From contig SZWC01004883.1 in assembly GCA_023375785.1 (NCBI GenBank), positions 74,563-138,562 on the forward strand: a DNA stretch of 64,000 nucleotides. Direction: 5' to 3'. This document shows positions 1 to 13,829 of this stretch, in pieces. The translations under genes were made by a program, and so were the position numbers. The stretch is from Penium margaritaceum. Taxonomy: Eukaryota > Streptophyta > Zygnematophyceae > Desmidiales > Peniaceae. The notes beneath the pieces are model-generated. The model ran no database searches. It saw nothing but the letters and a program-made list of their open reading frames with translations, and was not told the origin of the DNA. The number at the start of each line of letters is the position of its first letter. The first letter of the stretch is position 1.

Positions 1-3000
1 AGCACACACTTACGTGCATGCGTGCATACACTCATGTGCATGCGTGCACACATCCATGTGCTCGTATGCAAACACTCATGTGTATGCGTGTACACACTTA
101 TGTGCATGCGTGCATACACTCATATGCATGCGTGCACAAACTTCTGTGCATTCGTTCACACACTTATGTGCAAACATGCACACACTCATGTGCATGCGTG
201 CGCACACTCATGTGTATGCATGCACACACTAAAGTGCATGCGTGCTCACACTAATGTGCATATGTGCACACACTCATGTGCATGCGTGCACACACTCATT
301 TGCATGCCTGTACACACTCATGTGCATGCGTGTACACAGTCATGTGCATTCGTAAACACACTCACGTGCATGAATGGACACACTCATGTGCATGTATGCA
401 TTCTTCATGTGCATGCATGCACACACTCATGCTCATACGTGCACAAGGTCATGTGCATACATGCACACACTCATGTGCATGCGTGTACACACTCATGTCC
501 ATGTGTGCATACACTCATTTGCATGCGTGCACCGACTCATGTGCATGAATGGACACACTCAAGTGCATGCATGTACACAGTCATGTGCATACATGCATAC
601 ACTTATGTACATGCGTGTACACACTTATGTGCATGCATGTACAATTTAATGTGCATACGTGCACACACTCATGTGCATGCGTGCACACACACATGTGAAT
701 GCGTGTACACACTCATGTGCATGAGTACAGACACTACTGTACATGCATGCAAACGCTCATGTGTATGCGTGCACACACTCATGTGCATGCGGACACATGC
801 TCATGTGCATGCATGCACACACTCATGTGCATGCGTGCACTCACTCATGTGCATGCGTGAACACACTCTTGTGCATTCGTGCACACACTCATGCGTATGA
901 ATACACATGGTTTTGTGCATGAGTGCACACACTCATGTGAATGCGTGCACACCCTCATGTCCATGCGTGCACACACTCATGTGTATGCATGCACACACTC
1001 ATGTCCATGCGTGCTCACACTCATGTACATGCGTGCACACACTCATGTGCATGCCTGTACACACTCATGTGCATGCGTGCACAAAGTCATGTGCATACGT
1101 GCACACACTCATGTGAATGAATGGACACACTCATGTGCATGCATGCACACACTCATGTGTATGTGTGCAGACACTTATGCACATACATGCACACACTTAT
1201 ATGCATACATGCACACACTCATGTACATGCATGTACACACTCATGTGCATGCGTGCATACACTTATGTGCATGCGTGCATACACTTATGTGCATGGGTCT
1301 AGACACTCATGTCCATACGTGCACACACTCATGTATATACGTGTACACATTCTTGTGCATGCATGCACAGACTCATGTGCATACGTGCAAACACTCATGT
1401 GCATGCGTGCATACACTAATGTGCGTGCGTGCACAGACTTATGTGCATGAATGGACACACCCAATTGCATGCATACACACACTCCTGTACAAACATGCAC
1501 ACACTTATGTGCATGCGTGTACACACTCATGTGCATGCGTGCACACACTCATGTGCATACGTGCATACATTCATGTGCATGCATGCACACACTCATGTGC
1601 ATGCGTGCACACACTCATGTGCATGCGTGTACACACTCATGTGCGTACACACACTCATGTACATACGTGCGAAAACTCATGTGCATGCGTGCACATACTC
1701 ATGTGCATGCGTGCACACACTCATGTGCATGCATGCACACAGTCATGTGCATGCGTCCACATACTCATGTGCATGTAAGCACACACTCATGTGCATGCAT
1801 GCACACACTCTTGTGCATGCGTGCACACCCTCATGTTCATGTTTGCACACACTCATGTGCATGGGTACACACACTCAGTTGCATACACGCACGCACTGAT
1901 GTGTATGCATGCACACACTCTTGTGTATGCGTGCACAAACTCATGTGCATGCGTGCACACACTCATGTGCATGCATGGACACGCTCATGTGTATGCAAGC
2001 GCACACTCACATGCATGCGTGCATACACTCATGTGCATGCATGTACACACTCATGTGCATGTGTGCAAACACACATGTGCATGTGTGTGCACACTCATGT
2101 GCATGCGTGCACACACTTATGTGCATACGTTCATACACTCATGTGCATACATGCACACCCTCATGTGCATGCGTGCACACACTCATGTGTATGCATCCAC
2201 ACATTCATGTGCATGCGTGCTCACACTCATGTGCATGCGTGCACACACTTATGTGCATGCGTGCACAAACTCATGTGCATGCCTGCACACACTCATGTGC
2301 ATTCTTGCAACCCGTCATGTGCATGCGTGAACAAACTTACGTGCATGAATGGACACACTCATGTGCATGCATGCACACACTCATGTGCATGCGTGCACAC
2401 ACTCATGCGCGTACGTGCACACACTCATGTGCAAACATGCAGACACTCATGTGCGTGCGTGTTTACACCCATGTGCATGCGTTCATACACTCATGTGCAT
2501 GGGTCTACACACTCATATGCATACTTGCACACACTCATGTGCATGCATGCACAGACTCTTGTGCATGCGTACACGCACTCATCTGCATACGTGCAAATAC
2601 TCATCTGCATGCGTACACACACTCATGTGCATGCGTGCATACACTAATGTACACGCATGCACAAGCTCATGTGCATGCGTGCACACACTCATGTGCATGC
2701 GGACACATGCTCATGTGCATGCATACACACAGTCATGTGCATACGTGCAAACGCTCATGTTCATGCATGCACACACGCATGTGTATGCATGCACACATTC
2801 ATATTCATGCCTGCAACCACTCATGTACATACGTGCACACACTCATGTGCATATATGCACACACTCATGTGCATGCGTGTACACACTCATGTGCATGTGT
2901 GCACACACTCATGTCCATGCAAACACACACTCATGTGCATGCATGCACACACTCATGTGCATGTGTGCACACACTCATGTGCATGTGTGCAAACACTCAT

Positions 3001-6000
3001 ATGCATGTGTGCACACACTCATGTGCAAGCATGCACACACTCATGTTCATGCGTGCACACACTCATGTGCATGTGTGCACACACTCATGTGCATGAATGC
3101 ACACCCTCATGTACATGAATATACACACTCAAGTTCATACATGCACACACTCATGTGTATGTGTGTACGCACTGATGTGCATGCGTGTACACACTCATGT
3201 TCATAGGTGCACACACTCATGTGCATGCTTGCACACACTCATGTGCATGCGTGCACACACTCATGTGTATACGTACACACACTAATGTACATGCGTGCAC
3301 ACGCTCATGTGCATGCATTCACACACTCATGTGCATGCGGACACATGCTCATGTGCATGCATGCACACACTCATGTGCATACGTGCAAACATTCATGTGC
3401 ATGCATACACAAACTCATGTGCATGCGTGCACACAGTCTTGTTCATGCGTGCCTATACTCATCCGCATACGTGCACACACTAATGTGCATGTGTGCACAC
3501 ACTCATATGCATGCGTGCACACAGTCATGTTCATGCGTGCACACACTTATGTACATGTGTGCACACAATCATGTGCATGCATGCACACGCTCATGTGCTT
3601 GCGTGCAGACACTCATGAGCATGCGTGCACATACTCACATGCATGCGTACACATGTTTATGTGTATGCATCCACACACTCATGTGCATGCGTGCATACAC
3701 TCATGTGCCTGCGTGCACACACTCACGTGCATGCGTACACATGCTTATGTGCATGCGTGTACACACTCGTGTGCAAGCGTCCACATACTCATGTGCATGC
3801 CAGCACACACTCATGTGCATGCGTGCACACATTCTTGTGCATGCGTGCACCCACTTCTGTTCATGTGTGCACACACCCATGTGCATGCGTGCACACTCTC
3901 TGGTGCATGCATGCACACACTCATGTGCATGCTTAAACTCATGTGCATACGTGCAAACACTCATGTACCTGCGTGCCCACACTTATGTGCATACATGCAC
4001 ACACTCATGTGCATGCGTGCACACACTCATGTGCATAGATGCACACAATCATGTGCATACATGCACACACTCATGTGCATGTTTGTACACACTCATGTGC
4101 ATGCGTACACACACTCATGTGTATACGTGCACACACTCATGCACATGCGTGCACACATTCATGTGCATGCATCAACACACTCATATACATGCATGCACAC
4201 ACTCATGTGCATCCGTGCACACACTCATGTGCATGTGTGCATACACTCATGTGCATGCATACACACACAAATGCACATGCGTGCACACACCCATGTGCAT
4301 GTGTGCAAACACTCATATGCATGTGTGCACACACTCATGTGCACGCATGCACATACTCATGTTCATGCGTGCACACACTCATGTGAATGTGTGCACACCC
4401 TCTTGTGCATGCATGCACACACTCATGTGCATGCCTGCTCACACTCATGTGCATGCGTGTACACAATCAAATGCATGCGTGCGAACAGTCATATGCATGC
4501 GTGCACACACTCCTGTTCATGCGTCCACACACTCATGCGCATACGTGCACACACTCATGTGCATGCGTGTACAGAATCATGTGCATACATTCACACTCTA
4601 ATGTGCATACATGCACACACTCATGTGCATGCGTGTACAGAATCATGTGCATAGATGCACACACTCATGTGCATACGGGTACACACTCATGTGCATGCGT
4701 GCACACACTCATGTGAGTGCGTGCACACACTCATATGCTTGCGTGCACACACTCATGTGCATGCGTGCCCACACTCATGTGCATGCGTGAACACAATCAT
4801 GTACATGCATGGACACGCTCATGTGCATGCGTGCAGACACTCATGTGCATGCGTGCACATACTCATATGCATGCCTACACATGCTCATGTGCATGCATCC
4901 ACACACTCATGTGCATGCATGCACACACTCATGTGCATGCGTGCACACACTCATGTGCATGTGTGCGAACACGTATTTGCATGCGTACACGTGCTTATGT
5001 GCATGCATGCACACCCTCGTGTGCATGCATCCACATACTCATATGCATGTGTGCAAACACTCATGTGCATGCGTGCACACACTCATGTGCATACGTGCAC
5101 ACACTCATGTACATGCATGCACACACTCATGTGCATACGTGCAAACACTCATGTGCATGCATGCACACTTTCATGTGCATGCGTGCACAGACTCATGCGC
5201 ATGAATGGACACACTCAAGTGCATACATGCACACGCTTTTGTGCATGCCTGTACACACTTATGTGCATGCATGTAAACTTTCATGTGCGTATGTGCGCAC
5301 ACTCATGTGCATGCGTGCACACACTCATGTGCATGCATGTTCGCACTCATGTGCATGAATACACACACTAATCTACATGCATGCAAACGCTCATGTGCAT
5401 ACGTGCATACACTAATGTGCATGCGGATACATGCTCATGTGCATGCATGCACACGCTCATGTGCATGCGTGCACACACTCATGTGCATGCGTGCACACAC
5501 TCTTGTGCATGCGTGCACACACTCATGCGTATGCGCACACGTGCTTATGTGCATGCGTGCACACACTCATGTGCATGCGTGCACACACTCATGTGCATGC
5601 GTGCACATACTCATGTGCATGCGTGCACACACTCATGTGCATGCGTGCTCACACTCATGTGCATGCGTGCACACACTCTTGTGCATGCCTGTACACACTC
5701 ATGTGTATGCCTGCACATACTCATGTGCATGCGTGCACACAGTCCTGTGCATGCGTGCACACACTCATGTGCATGAATGGATACACTCATGTGCATGCAT
5801 GCACACACTCATGTGTTTGCGTGCACACACTTATGCGCATACGTGCACACACTCTTGTGCATACATTCACACACTCATGTACATGCGTGTACACACTCAT
5901 GTGCATGCGTGCATACAATCATGTGCATGGGTCTAGACTCTCATGTGCATATGTGCACACACTCATGTGAATGCGTGCAGACATTCTTGTGCATGCGTGC

Positions 6001-9000
6001 ACAGACTCCTGTGCATACATACAAACACTCATGTGCATGCGTGCACACACTTATGTGCATGTGTGCTAACACTCATGTACATGCGTACATATGCTTTTGT
6101 GCATGCGTGCACAAACTCGTGTGCATGCGTCCACATAGTCTTGTGCATGCGAGCAAACACTCATGTCCATGCGTGCACACACTCTTGTGCATACTCATTC
6201 GCATGCGTGCACACACTCATGTGCATGCATCAACACACTTATGTGCATGCATGCACACACTCATGTGCATGCATGCACACAGTCATGTGCATGCGTGCAC
6301 ACACTCATGTGCATGTGTGCAAACACTCATGTGCATGCGTGCATTCACTCATGTGCATGCGTGCACACACTCATGTACATGCATGCACACACTCATCTGC
6401 ATACGTGCAAACACTCATGTGCATCCGTGCACACACTTATGCGCATGTGTGCACAGACTCATGCGCATGAATGGATACACTCAAGTGCATGCATGCACAC
6501 ACTCATGTGCATACATGCACACACTTATGTGCATGCGTGTACACACTTATGAGCATGCATGTACACTTTCATGTGCGTATGTGCACACACTTATGTGCAT
6601 GCGTACACACACTCATGTGCATACGTGTACGCACTCATGTGCATGAGTACACACACTCATGTACATGCATGCAAACGCTCATGTGCATGCATTCACACAC
6701 TCACTTGCATGCGGAAACATGCTCATGTGCATGCCTTCACACACTCATGTCCATGCGTGCACACACTCATGTGCATGCGTGCACACACTCTAGTGCATGC
6801 GTGCACACACTCATGCGTATGCGTACACATGCTTCTGTGCATGCGTGCACACACTCATGCGCATGCGTGCACACACTCATGTGCATGTGTGCACACACTA
6901 ATGTGCATGCGTACACACACTCATGTGCATGTTTGCTCACACTCATGTGCATGCCTGCACACACTCATGTGCATGCCTGTACACACTCATGTGCATGCAT
7001 GCACACAGTCATGTGCATGCGTGCACACACTCATGTGCATGAACAGATACACTCGTGTGCATGCATGCACACACTCATGTGCATGCGTGCACACACTTAT
7101 GCGCATACGTGCATACACTCATATGCATACATGCACACACTCATGTGCATACGTGTACACACTCATGTGCATGCGTGCATACAATCATGTGCATGGGTCT
7201 AGACACTCATGTGCATATGTGCACACACTCATGTGCATGCGTGCACACATTCTTGTGCATGCGTGCATAGACTCATGTGCATACGTGCAAATACTCATGT
7301 GCATGCGCGCACACACTCATGTGCATGCGTGCACACACTCATGTGCATGTGTGCTTATACTCATGTGCATGCGTACATATGCTTATGTGCATGCGTGCAC
7401 ACACTCATGTGCATGCGTCCACATACTCTTGTGTATGCAAGAGCACACTCATGTCCATGCGTGCACACACTCTTGTGCATGCGTGCACCCACTAATGTTT
7501 ATGTTTGCACATACTCATGTGCATACGTGCACACACTTAGGTGCATGAATGCACACACTCATGCCTATGCGTACACATACTCATGTGCATGCGTGCACAC
7601 ACTCATGTGCATGCGTGCACACACTCATGTGCATGCGTGCACACACTCATGTGCATGCATGGACACACTTATGTGCATGAATTCACACACTCATGTGCAT
7701 ACATGCACACACTCATGTGCATGTGTGCAAACACTCATGTGCATGCATGCACACACTCATGTGCATGGGTAAACACACTCATGTGCATGCATGCACACAC
7801 TCATGTGCATACGTGCAAACATTCATGTGCATGCGTGCACACACTAATGTGCATGCGTGCACAGACTCATGTGCATGAATGGACACACTCAAGCGCATGC
7901 ATGCACACACTCATGTACATACATGCACACACTTATGTGCATGCATGTACACACTCATGTGCATGCGTGTACACACTCATGTGCATACATGCACACATTC
8001 AGGTGCATGCGTGCACACACTCATGTGCATGCGTGCACACACTCATGTGCATGCGTGCACACACTAATGTACATGCATGCACATGCTCATGTGCATGCGT
8101 GCACACACTCATGTGCATGCGGACACATGCTCATGTGCATGCATGCACACACTCATGTGCATGCGTGCACACACTCATGTGCATGCGTGAACACACTCAT
8201 GTGCATACTTCCACACAGTCATGTGCATACGTGCACATTTTCATGTGCATAAATGGACAAACTCATGTACATGCATACATACACTCATGTGCATGCATGC
8301 ACACACTCATGTGCATGCGTGTACACACTCATATCTATGCGTGCACACACTCATGTGCATACGTGCACAAACACATGTGCATGCGTGACACACTCTTGTG
8401 CATGCGTGCACACACTCATGTGCATGCGTGTGCACACTCATGTGCATACTTGCACACACTCATGAGCATGAATGGACACACTTATGTGCATGCATGCATA
8501 CACTCATGTTCATGCGTGGACACACTAATGCGCATACGTGCATACACTCATGTGCATACATGCACACAGTCATGTGCATGCGTGTACACACTCACGTGCA
8601 TGCGTGCACACACTCATGTGCATACGTGCACACACTCATGTGCATGCGTGCACACACTCATGTGCATGCGTGCACACACTCATGTCCGTGCGTGCACACA
8701 CTCATGTATGTGTATGTACACACTCATGTGCATATGTGCACACACTCATGTGCATGTGTGCACACACTCTTGTGCATGCGCGCACACACTCATGCATATG
8801 CGTACACATGCTTATGTGCATGCGTGCAAACACTTATGCACATGCATGCACACACTCATGTGCATGTGTGCACACACTAATGTGCATGCGTACACACACT
8901 CATGTGCATGTTTGCTCACACTCATCTGCATGCGAGCACACACTCATGTGCATGTCTGCACACACTCATGTGCATGCATGCACACAGTCATGTGCATGCG

Positions 9001-10461
9001 TGCACACACTCATGTGCATGAACAGATACACTCATGTGCATGCATGCACACACTCATGTGCATGCGTGCACACACTTATGCGCATACGTGCATACACTCA
9101 TATGCATACATGCACACACTCATGTGCATACGTGTACACACTCATGTGCATGTGTGCATACAATCATGTGCATGGGTCTAGACACTCATGTGCATATGTG
9201 CACACACTCATGTGCATGCGTGCACACATTCTTGTGCATGCGTGCACAAACTCATGTGCATACGTGCAAATACTCATGTGCATGCGTGCACACAGCCATG
9301 TGCATGTGTGCACACACTCATGTGCATGCATGGACACACTTATGTGCATGTATGCACACACTCATGTGCATACATGTACACACTCATGTGCATGTGTGCA
9401 AACACTCATGTGCATGCGTGCACACACTCATGTGCATGTGTGCACACACTCATGTGCATGCATGCACACACTCATGTGCATACGTGCAAACATTCATGTG
9501 CATGCATGCACACACTCATGTGCATGCGTGCACAGACTCATGTGCATGAATGGACACACTCAAGTGCATGCATGCACACACTCATGTACATACATGCACA
9601 CACTTATGTGCATGCGTGTACACACTCATGTGCATGCGTGTACACACTCATGTGCATACGTGCACACATTCAGGTGCATGCGTGCACACACTCATGTGCA
9701 TGCGTGCACACACTCATGTGCATGCGTGCACACACAAATGTACATGCATGCACATGCTCATGTGCATGCGTGCACACACTCATGTGCATGCGGACACATG
9801 CTCATGTGCATGCATGCACACACTCATGTGCATGCGTGCACACACTCATGTGCATGCGTGCACACACTCATGTGCATACTTCCACACAGTCATGTGCATG
9901 CGTGCACATTTTCATGTGCATAAATGGACAAACTCATGTACATGCATGCATACACTCATGTGCATGCATGCGCACACTCATGTGCATGCGTGTACACACT
10001 CATATCTATGTGTGCACACACTCATGTGCATACGTGCACAAACACATGTGCATGCGTGACACACTCTTGTGCATGCGTGCACACACTCATGTGCATGCGT
10101 GTGCACTCATGTGCATACTTGCACACACTCATGTGCATGAATGGACACACTTATGTGCATGCATGCATACACTCATGTGCATGCGTGCACACACTAATGC
10201 ACATACGTGCATACACTCATGTGCATACATGCACACAGTCATGTGCATTCGTGTATACACTCACGTGCATGCGTGCACACACTCATGTGCATACGTGCAC
10301 ACACTCATGTGCATGCGTGCACACACTCATGTGCATGTATGCACATACTCATGTCCGTGCGTGCACACACTCATGTACATGTATGTACACACTCGTGTGC
10401 ATGCGTGCACACACTCATGTGCATGCGTGCACACACTCGTGTGCATGCCTCCACATACTCC
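1..10461. repeat. 22-bp satellite array, truncated by the window edge
   Basis: About 475 head-to-tail copies of a 22-bp unit whose core reads CACTCATG then TGCATGCGTGCA. The left edge of the window cuts the array. The commonest variant is GCGTG versus GCATG, a CpG-to-CpA change. The unit has no stop codon in any plus-strand frame, and 22 is not a multiple of 3, so all three plus frames translate to the same Cys/His/Met-rich 22-residue cycle. On the minus strand the consensus gives one TGA per 66 nt in each frame. These long open frames follow from the repeat and do not show a gene. Copies are more divergent on the left and more uniform after about 6800. Confidence 0.97.
6811..10461. repeat. 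Higher-order duplication inside the satellite
   Basis: Rare variants recur at fixed spacing. The motif GAACAGATAC lies at 7041 and 9020, GGGTCT at 7195 and 9174, and the ACACTAATG variant near 6895 and 8874, all 1979 bp apart (90 units less 1 bp). Further right, GAATGGACAC (7877 and 9548) and GCGTGACACA (8383 and 10054) are 1671 bp apart. The difference of 308 bp is exactly 14 units. I read this as a tandem duplication of about 1979 bp (roughly 6811-8790 and 8790-10461), with 14 units later lost from the second copy. The first copy's extra units lie between about 7300 and 7650. Confidence 0.85.
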
Positions 10462-10493
10462 TTTGTAGGAGGACCCATTGGTCCTCATTTTCT

Positions 10494-10880
10494 ACTTTAA
10501 TTGCAGCAGCTGCAATCGTAGCTACACCAACTACAGCAGCCGCCATAGTAGCAGCGGCCATTGCTACTACCGTACTAGCAGCTATAGTAGTAGCACCAGC
10601 AGCCAAAGTAGTAGTTGCAGCAATAGTTGCTGCTACAACAATAGCAGCACATGCTACACCCGAAGCAGCAGTAGCAGCACCCACAACAGTTAGAGTAGCA
10701 TTAGCAGCCTGTGCTACAACAGCAGCATTTAGAGTAGCAGTAGTAGTAACAATAGTAGTAACAGTAGTAGCCGTAGCAACAGCAGTAGTAGCTGTAGCAA
10801 CTCATAGGCTTTCTCGCCGGCTTTCCAGATCCCCTGGCCGCTATTTGCCAGTAGCTTGCTACACTCACACAACAACTTGA
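10494..10880 (+). pseudogene. Ala/Val/Thr-rich leader frame of Copia-A
   Basis: An open plus-strand frame of about 129 codons is rich in GCA, GTA and ACA-type codons and translates to an Ala/Val/Thr-rich hydrophobic protein. It includes runs such as AAAAIVATPTT and a Val-rich stretch that could span a membrane. The frame enters directly from the satellite, so no start codon can be placed. Similar Ala-rich frames sit between primer-binding site and gag in Copia-B and Copia-D, which is why I assign it to the element and not to the satellite. Function is unknown. The bias could also be a decayed trinucleotide repeat without coding role. Confidence 0.5.
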
Positions 10881-11099
10881 AGTATTGCAACTGCCTACAC
10901 CAGAGATTCACGCGAGTGTCCTGTTGCCCTTCCTTCCTCCAGGGCATGCCAGTCCCATTGTTTCTTCAACCACGCATTACTTGGCGCACCACTAGACCCA
11001 GTGCCAATGGCAGACGATGACATCAATCCTTGACCCCACTCTGGGTGCCGCCCGCAGGCCAAAAGAATTTTCAAACCCTGCCACCGCAGCTACAGGCAA

Positions 11100-12100
11100 G
11101 CCAACAGTATCGGAAGTAGGAGCTTGGATTTCGCCTCGAGGCACAGGGTGAGGGTCTGTGGCCATACTACACCCTCCTGTACGATTCCTTCCAAGTCGAC
11201 CAAGTGTATGACGCTGGTCGCACCGAACGCGTCCTTCTCCCGATCGCCCCTCCGGCTGCATGCCTCGCCATTAAAGTCTCCTTCCTCGGTGACTTCACTA
11301 CTGGCGGCCTTCTCGACCCTGCAAAAGTGTGGCACATCCTCACATGCCCCCATCACCTATGCAGCAAGGCTAAGACCAGCCGTCTACTCAGGGAGTTCAA
11401 CTCCCTACACATGAGGGAGACAGAGACGGTCATCTCCTATTTGCAGCGGGCAGAGGATGTCCTCCACTACATAGGAGATGCTACTCTGCCCCCTCTAGCC
11501 GCACTCCTGACCATCAAGTGTGGTGCCACCGACGTGTCTACCCATGTCTTTGTTCACTACACCCAGGACGTCCTCACCGCGATGGCAGCCATGGGCACCC
11601 TCATGCCCAGGGCATACAAGCTATTCCTCTGGATTAAGGAGGCTTGTTAGGATTCGCACATCTAGCGCACGGAGGCCCTTGCTTCTCCTGCCATCACCTT
11701 GGTGGTCGTTGCCACACCCATACAGCTGCGTCCTCTAGCTCTTTGTCGTCAAGGAAGAAGCGTAGGGGAAAAAAGGGCAAGGGCCAACAGCACCAGTCGT
11801 CCGGGTCCAGTGGTAGAGGCTCGGTGTATCACAACAATGGCCAGCCATGACACAGGTGCTATACATGCCAGCTCCCAACGGACAAGACGCGCGTCATCGC
11901 CATCATGCATTGCCAGAGTGAGCGTCATCTCGACATTGCTTCCATGGCTATCGCCGCCCCTACTACGTCAATCCCGCCTTGCAGCTCCACCCCTCTGATA
12001 GTCGCACCTTCATGCTATAACCAGCCCTGTAGCAGCACTTTCTGTAAACGTCAGTGCCCCTTCTTCCGTCGCCAGTGCATCCCTCCTCCCTCCTAGGCTC
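11100..12100 (+). pseudogene. gag: gag fragment of Copia-A
   Basis: The frame covering 11130-11650 reads through LWPYYTLLYDSF, a gag-like helical region and the motif LREFNSLH, close to LREFHSLC in Copia-C gag. The Gag of copia elements packages the RNA and forms the virus-like particle. The frame ends at TAG (11648-11650). A basic Ser/Lys-rich tail (KKRRGKKGKGQQ) and a remnant of the nucleocapsid segment (VYHNNG, against VHCYNCG in Copia-C) follow in another frame near 11740-11850. The zinc knuckle cysteines are lost. No intact start was found. It is a decayed pseudogene. Confidence 0.75.
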
Positions 12101-12429
12101 AAGCGTCGTCACACCATAGTTGGTCTAATCCCTCAGACCCTCAGCACGTGAGCACCATTTGGAGTAATTCATTACACTCCAGCTCAAACTGTCGTACCCT
12201 TCTCCCAAGGGAAGTGCGAGTTGCATCATCGTCTATTCCCCTGCCCTGACCTACATGACAGAGATTGAGTTGTGGTTGTGTCATGCTTCCTCGTCCATCC
12301 CATTATCTCCTGTGCTCTCCCCTCCTACTCCTCTTTGTGATGATGTTGCATGGTTGGATGACTGGCAGTCTCAATTCACGTCCTCGTCCACTACGTCTGC
12401 TTCACTTGTCCACTACCTTGTATCATTTA

Positions 12430-13356
12430 GCAACCTTGCAACACCAATCGAGCGGTGGAACCACACCATGGCCGATGCCGTGTGTACTATGCGGGTCAAA
12501 TCCGGTCTCTCCAATGGTTTCTACTTCCAGGCCATGGCCTACATGACGTGGGTCTGGAACCAGATTCCCCACAAACCCCTTCCCCGCTACTCCATGCTGA
12601 GCCAGCAATGGTGTGGCTAGCGAGCCAACCTCTGGCTCGCGTTTGGGGCTACATGGCCATCATGTGGTTGCCTGTCGCACAGGAGGGCGACAAGCTTGCC
12701 TCCCGCAGGCATCCCTACACCTTCCTTGGTGTCACGCGTTAGTCAAATGCCTAGCACTTCATCCCTCCCGGTACTTCATCGTCGAGTCTTGGGATGCCCT
12801 CTTCTTTGAGGAGCTGTTTTCCTATGACCTCGCTTACTCCGACTCGTCGATGTCCTTCCCGTCATGTGGGGAATTCGTGTGTCCTTCCTCCGTCCTCCTC
12901 CTTCTGGGCGACACATCGCTTGCACCCATTGGTCCTTCCGGGCCGGCAGCCCAACTTGAATCCGCTGGCCCTTCCGGGTGGATAGTCCTATCCGTGTCTG
13001 CCAGCCCCTCCAGGCCAGCCGCCCTGTCTGCATTTGTTGGCCCATCAAAGCCAACACCCCCATCTGCGTCCACTGGCCTCTTTGGGCTGGCCGCCCCATC
13101 CGTGTTTGCTAGCCCCTTTGGGCCATCCGTCCCGTCTTCGTCCGCTGGCCCCTCCAAGTCGACAGTCCCATATGCGTATGCTAGCCCCTCCGGGCCAGCT
13201 GTGTCTACGTCCGCTGACCCATCCGGGCCAAAAGCCCTATATGCGTCTGCTAGCCCCTCTGGGCCAGCCGCCCAGTCGGCGTCCGCTGGCCCCTCTGAGC
13301 CGACAATCCCATCTACTTCTGTTTGCCACTCTGGTCCGACAACCCCGTCCACGTGA
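12430..13356 (+). pseudogene. Integrase C-terminal fragment and linker of Copia-A
   Basis: The motif ERWNHTMADAV matches the end of the copia integrase catalytic core (SERWNRTMEDAV in Copia-C). It is followed by MTWVWNQIPHKPLP and, after frame changes, by VWGYMAIMWLPVAQ and TFLGVT, which is the C-terminal domain that contacts DNA. Then come IVESWDALFFEELF and the low-complexity linker. The HHCC zinc domain and the first catalytic Asp residues are missing, so the fragment cannot integrate DNA. Several frames are needed to follow it. Confidence 0.8.
12931..13356 (+). repeat. 36-bp (12-residue) repeat in the Copia-A linker
   Basis: About 12 imperfect copies of a 36-bp unit encode 12-residue repeats of the type GPSGPAAQSASA (Gly/Ser-Pro-Ser-Gly-Pro followed by Ala/Ser-rich residues). 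The reading frame is kept open across all copies even though the rest of the element is full of stops. A repeat of the same period is found at the same place in Copia-C. Confidence 0.9.
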
Positions 13357-13829
13357 GCTGACTCCTCCGGGACGGGGCCGATGGCCCCGTCTACGACGGT
13401 TGGACCGTCTACGGAGTTGCCACTCCAGGACGCGCCCAAGACATCGATCAACCCATTCCCAGCCGCTCCCTCTCTTCCGTCTCCCGTCTTGCTACGATAA
13501 CATGTGGCCCGGGTGGGAGCCTCTCACCCAGGCCATTAATGAGCACACAAGCCGCCACCCCACGCCCTCTCGCGCCACGACCCCCTGTTGCCCCATGAGG
13601 CTCCTCGCCTCCCGAGAGACCCACTCCCACCCTCCTAAGTGGGTCCTTGGCTTGGCCACATTGGCTGTCATTGCAGGTTTCCACCCGAACTCGGCACTGG
13701 GTTATGCCATGCTCCATCAAGAGCACTGACACACTATCATGGCCACACTCACGTGCATACCACCTGGGACTCGATACACGCACGCCCTCACTATGCGCTC
13801 CACGGTATGCCCGGAGGACCAAGTCAACC

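Noticed and set aside
1-10461. Possible CRISPR array
   Set aside because: There are no unique spacers between constant repeats. The unit is contiguous and degenerate, and the genome is eukaryotic.
22-10468. Many long plus-strand frames encoding a Cys/His/Met-rich repeat protein
   Set aside because: The 22-bp unit lacks stops in all three plus frames, so every frame is open. The identical periodic protein in three frames is a by-product of the repeat, not evidence of a gene.
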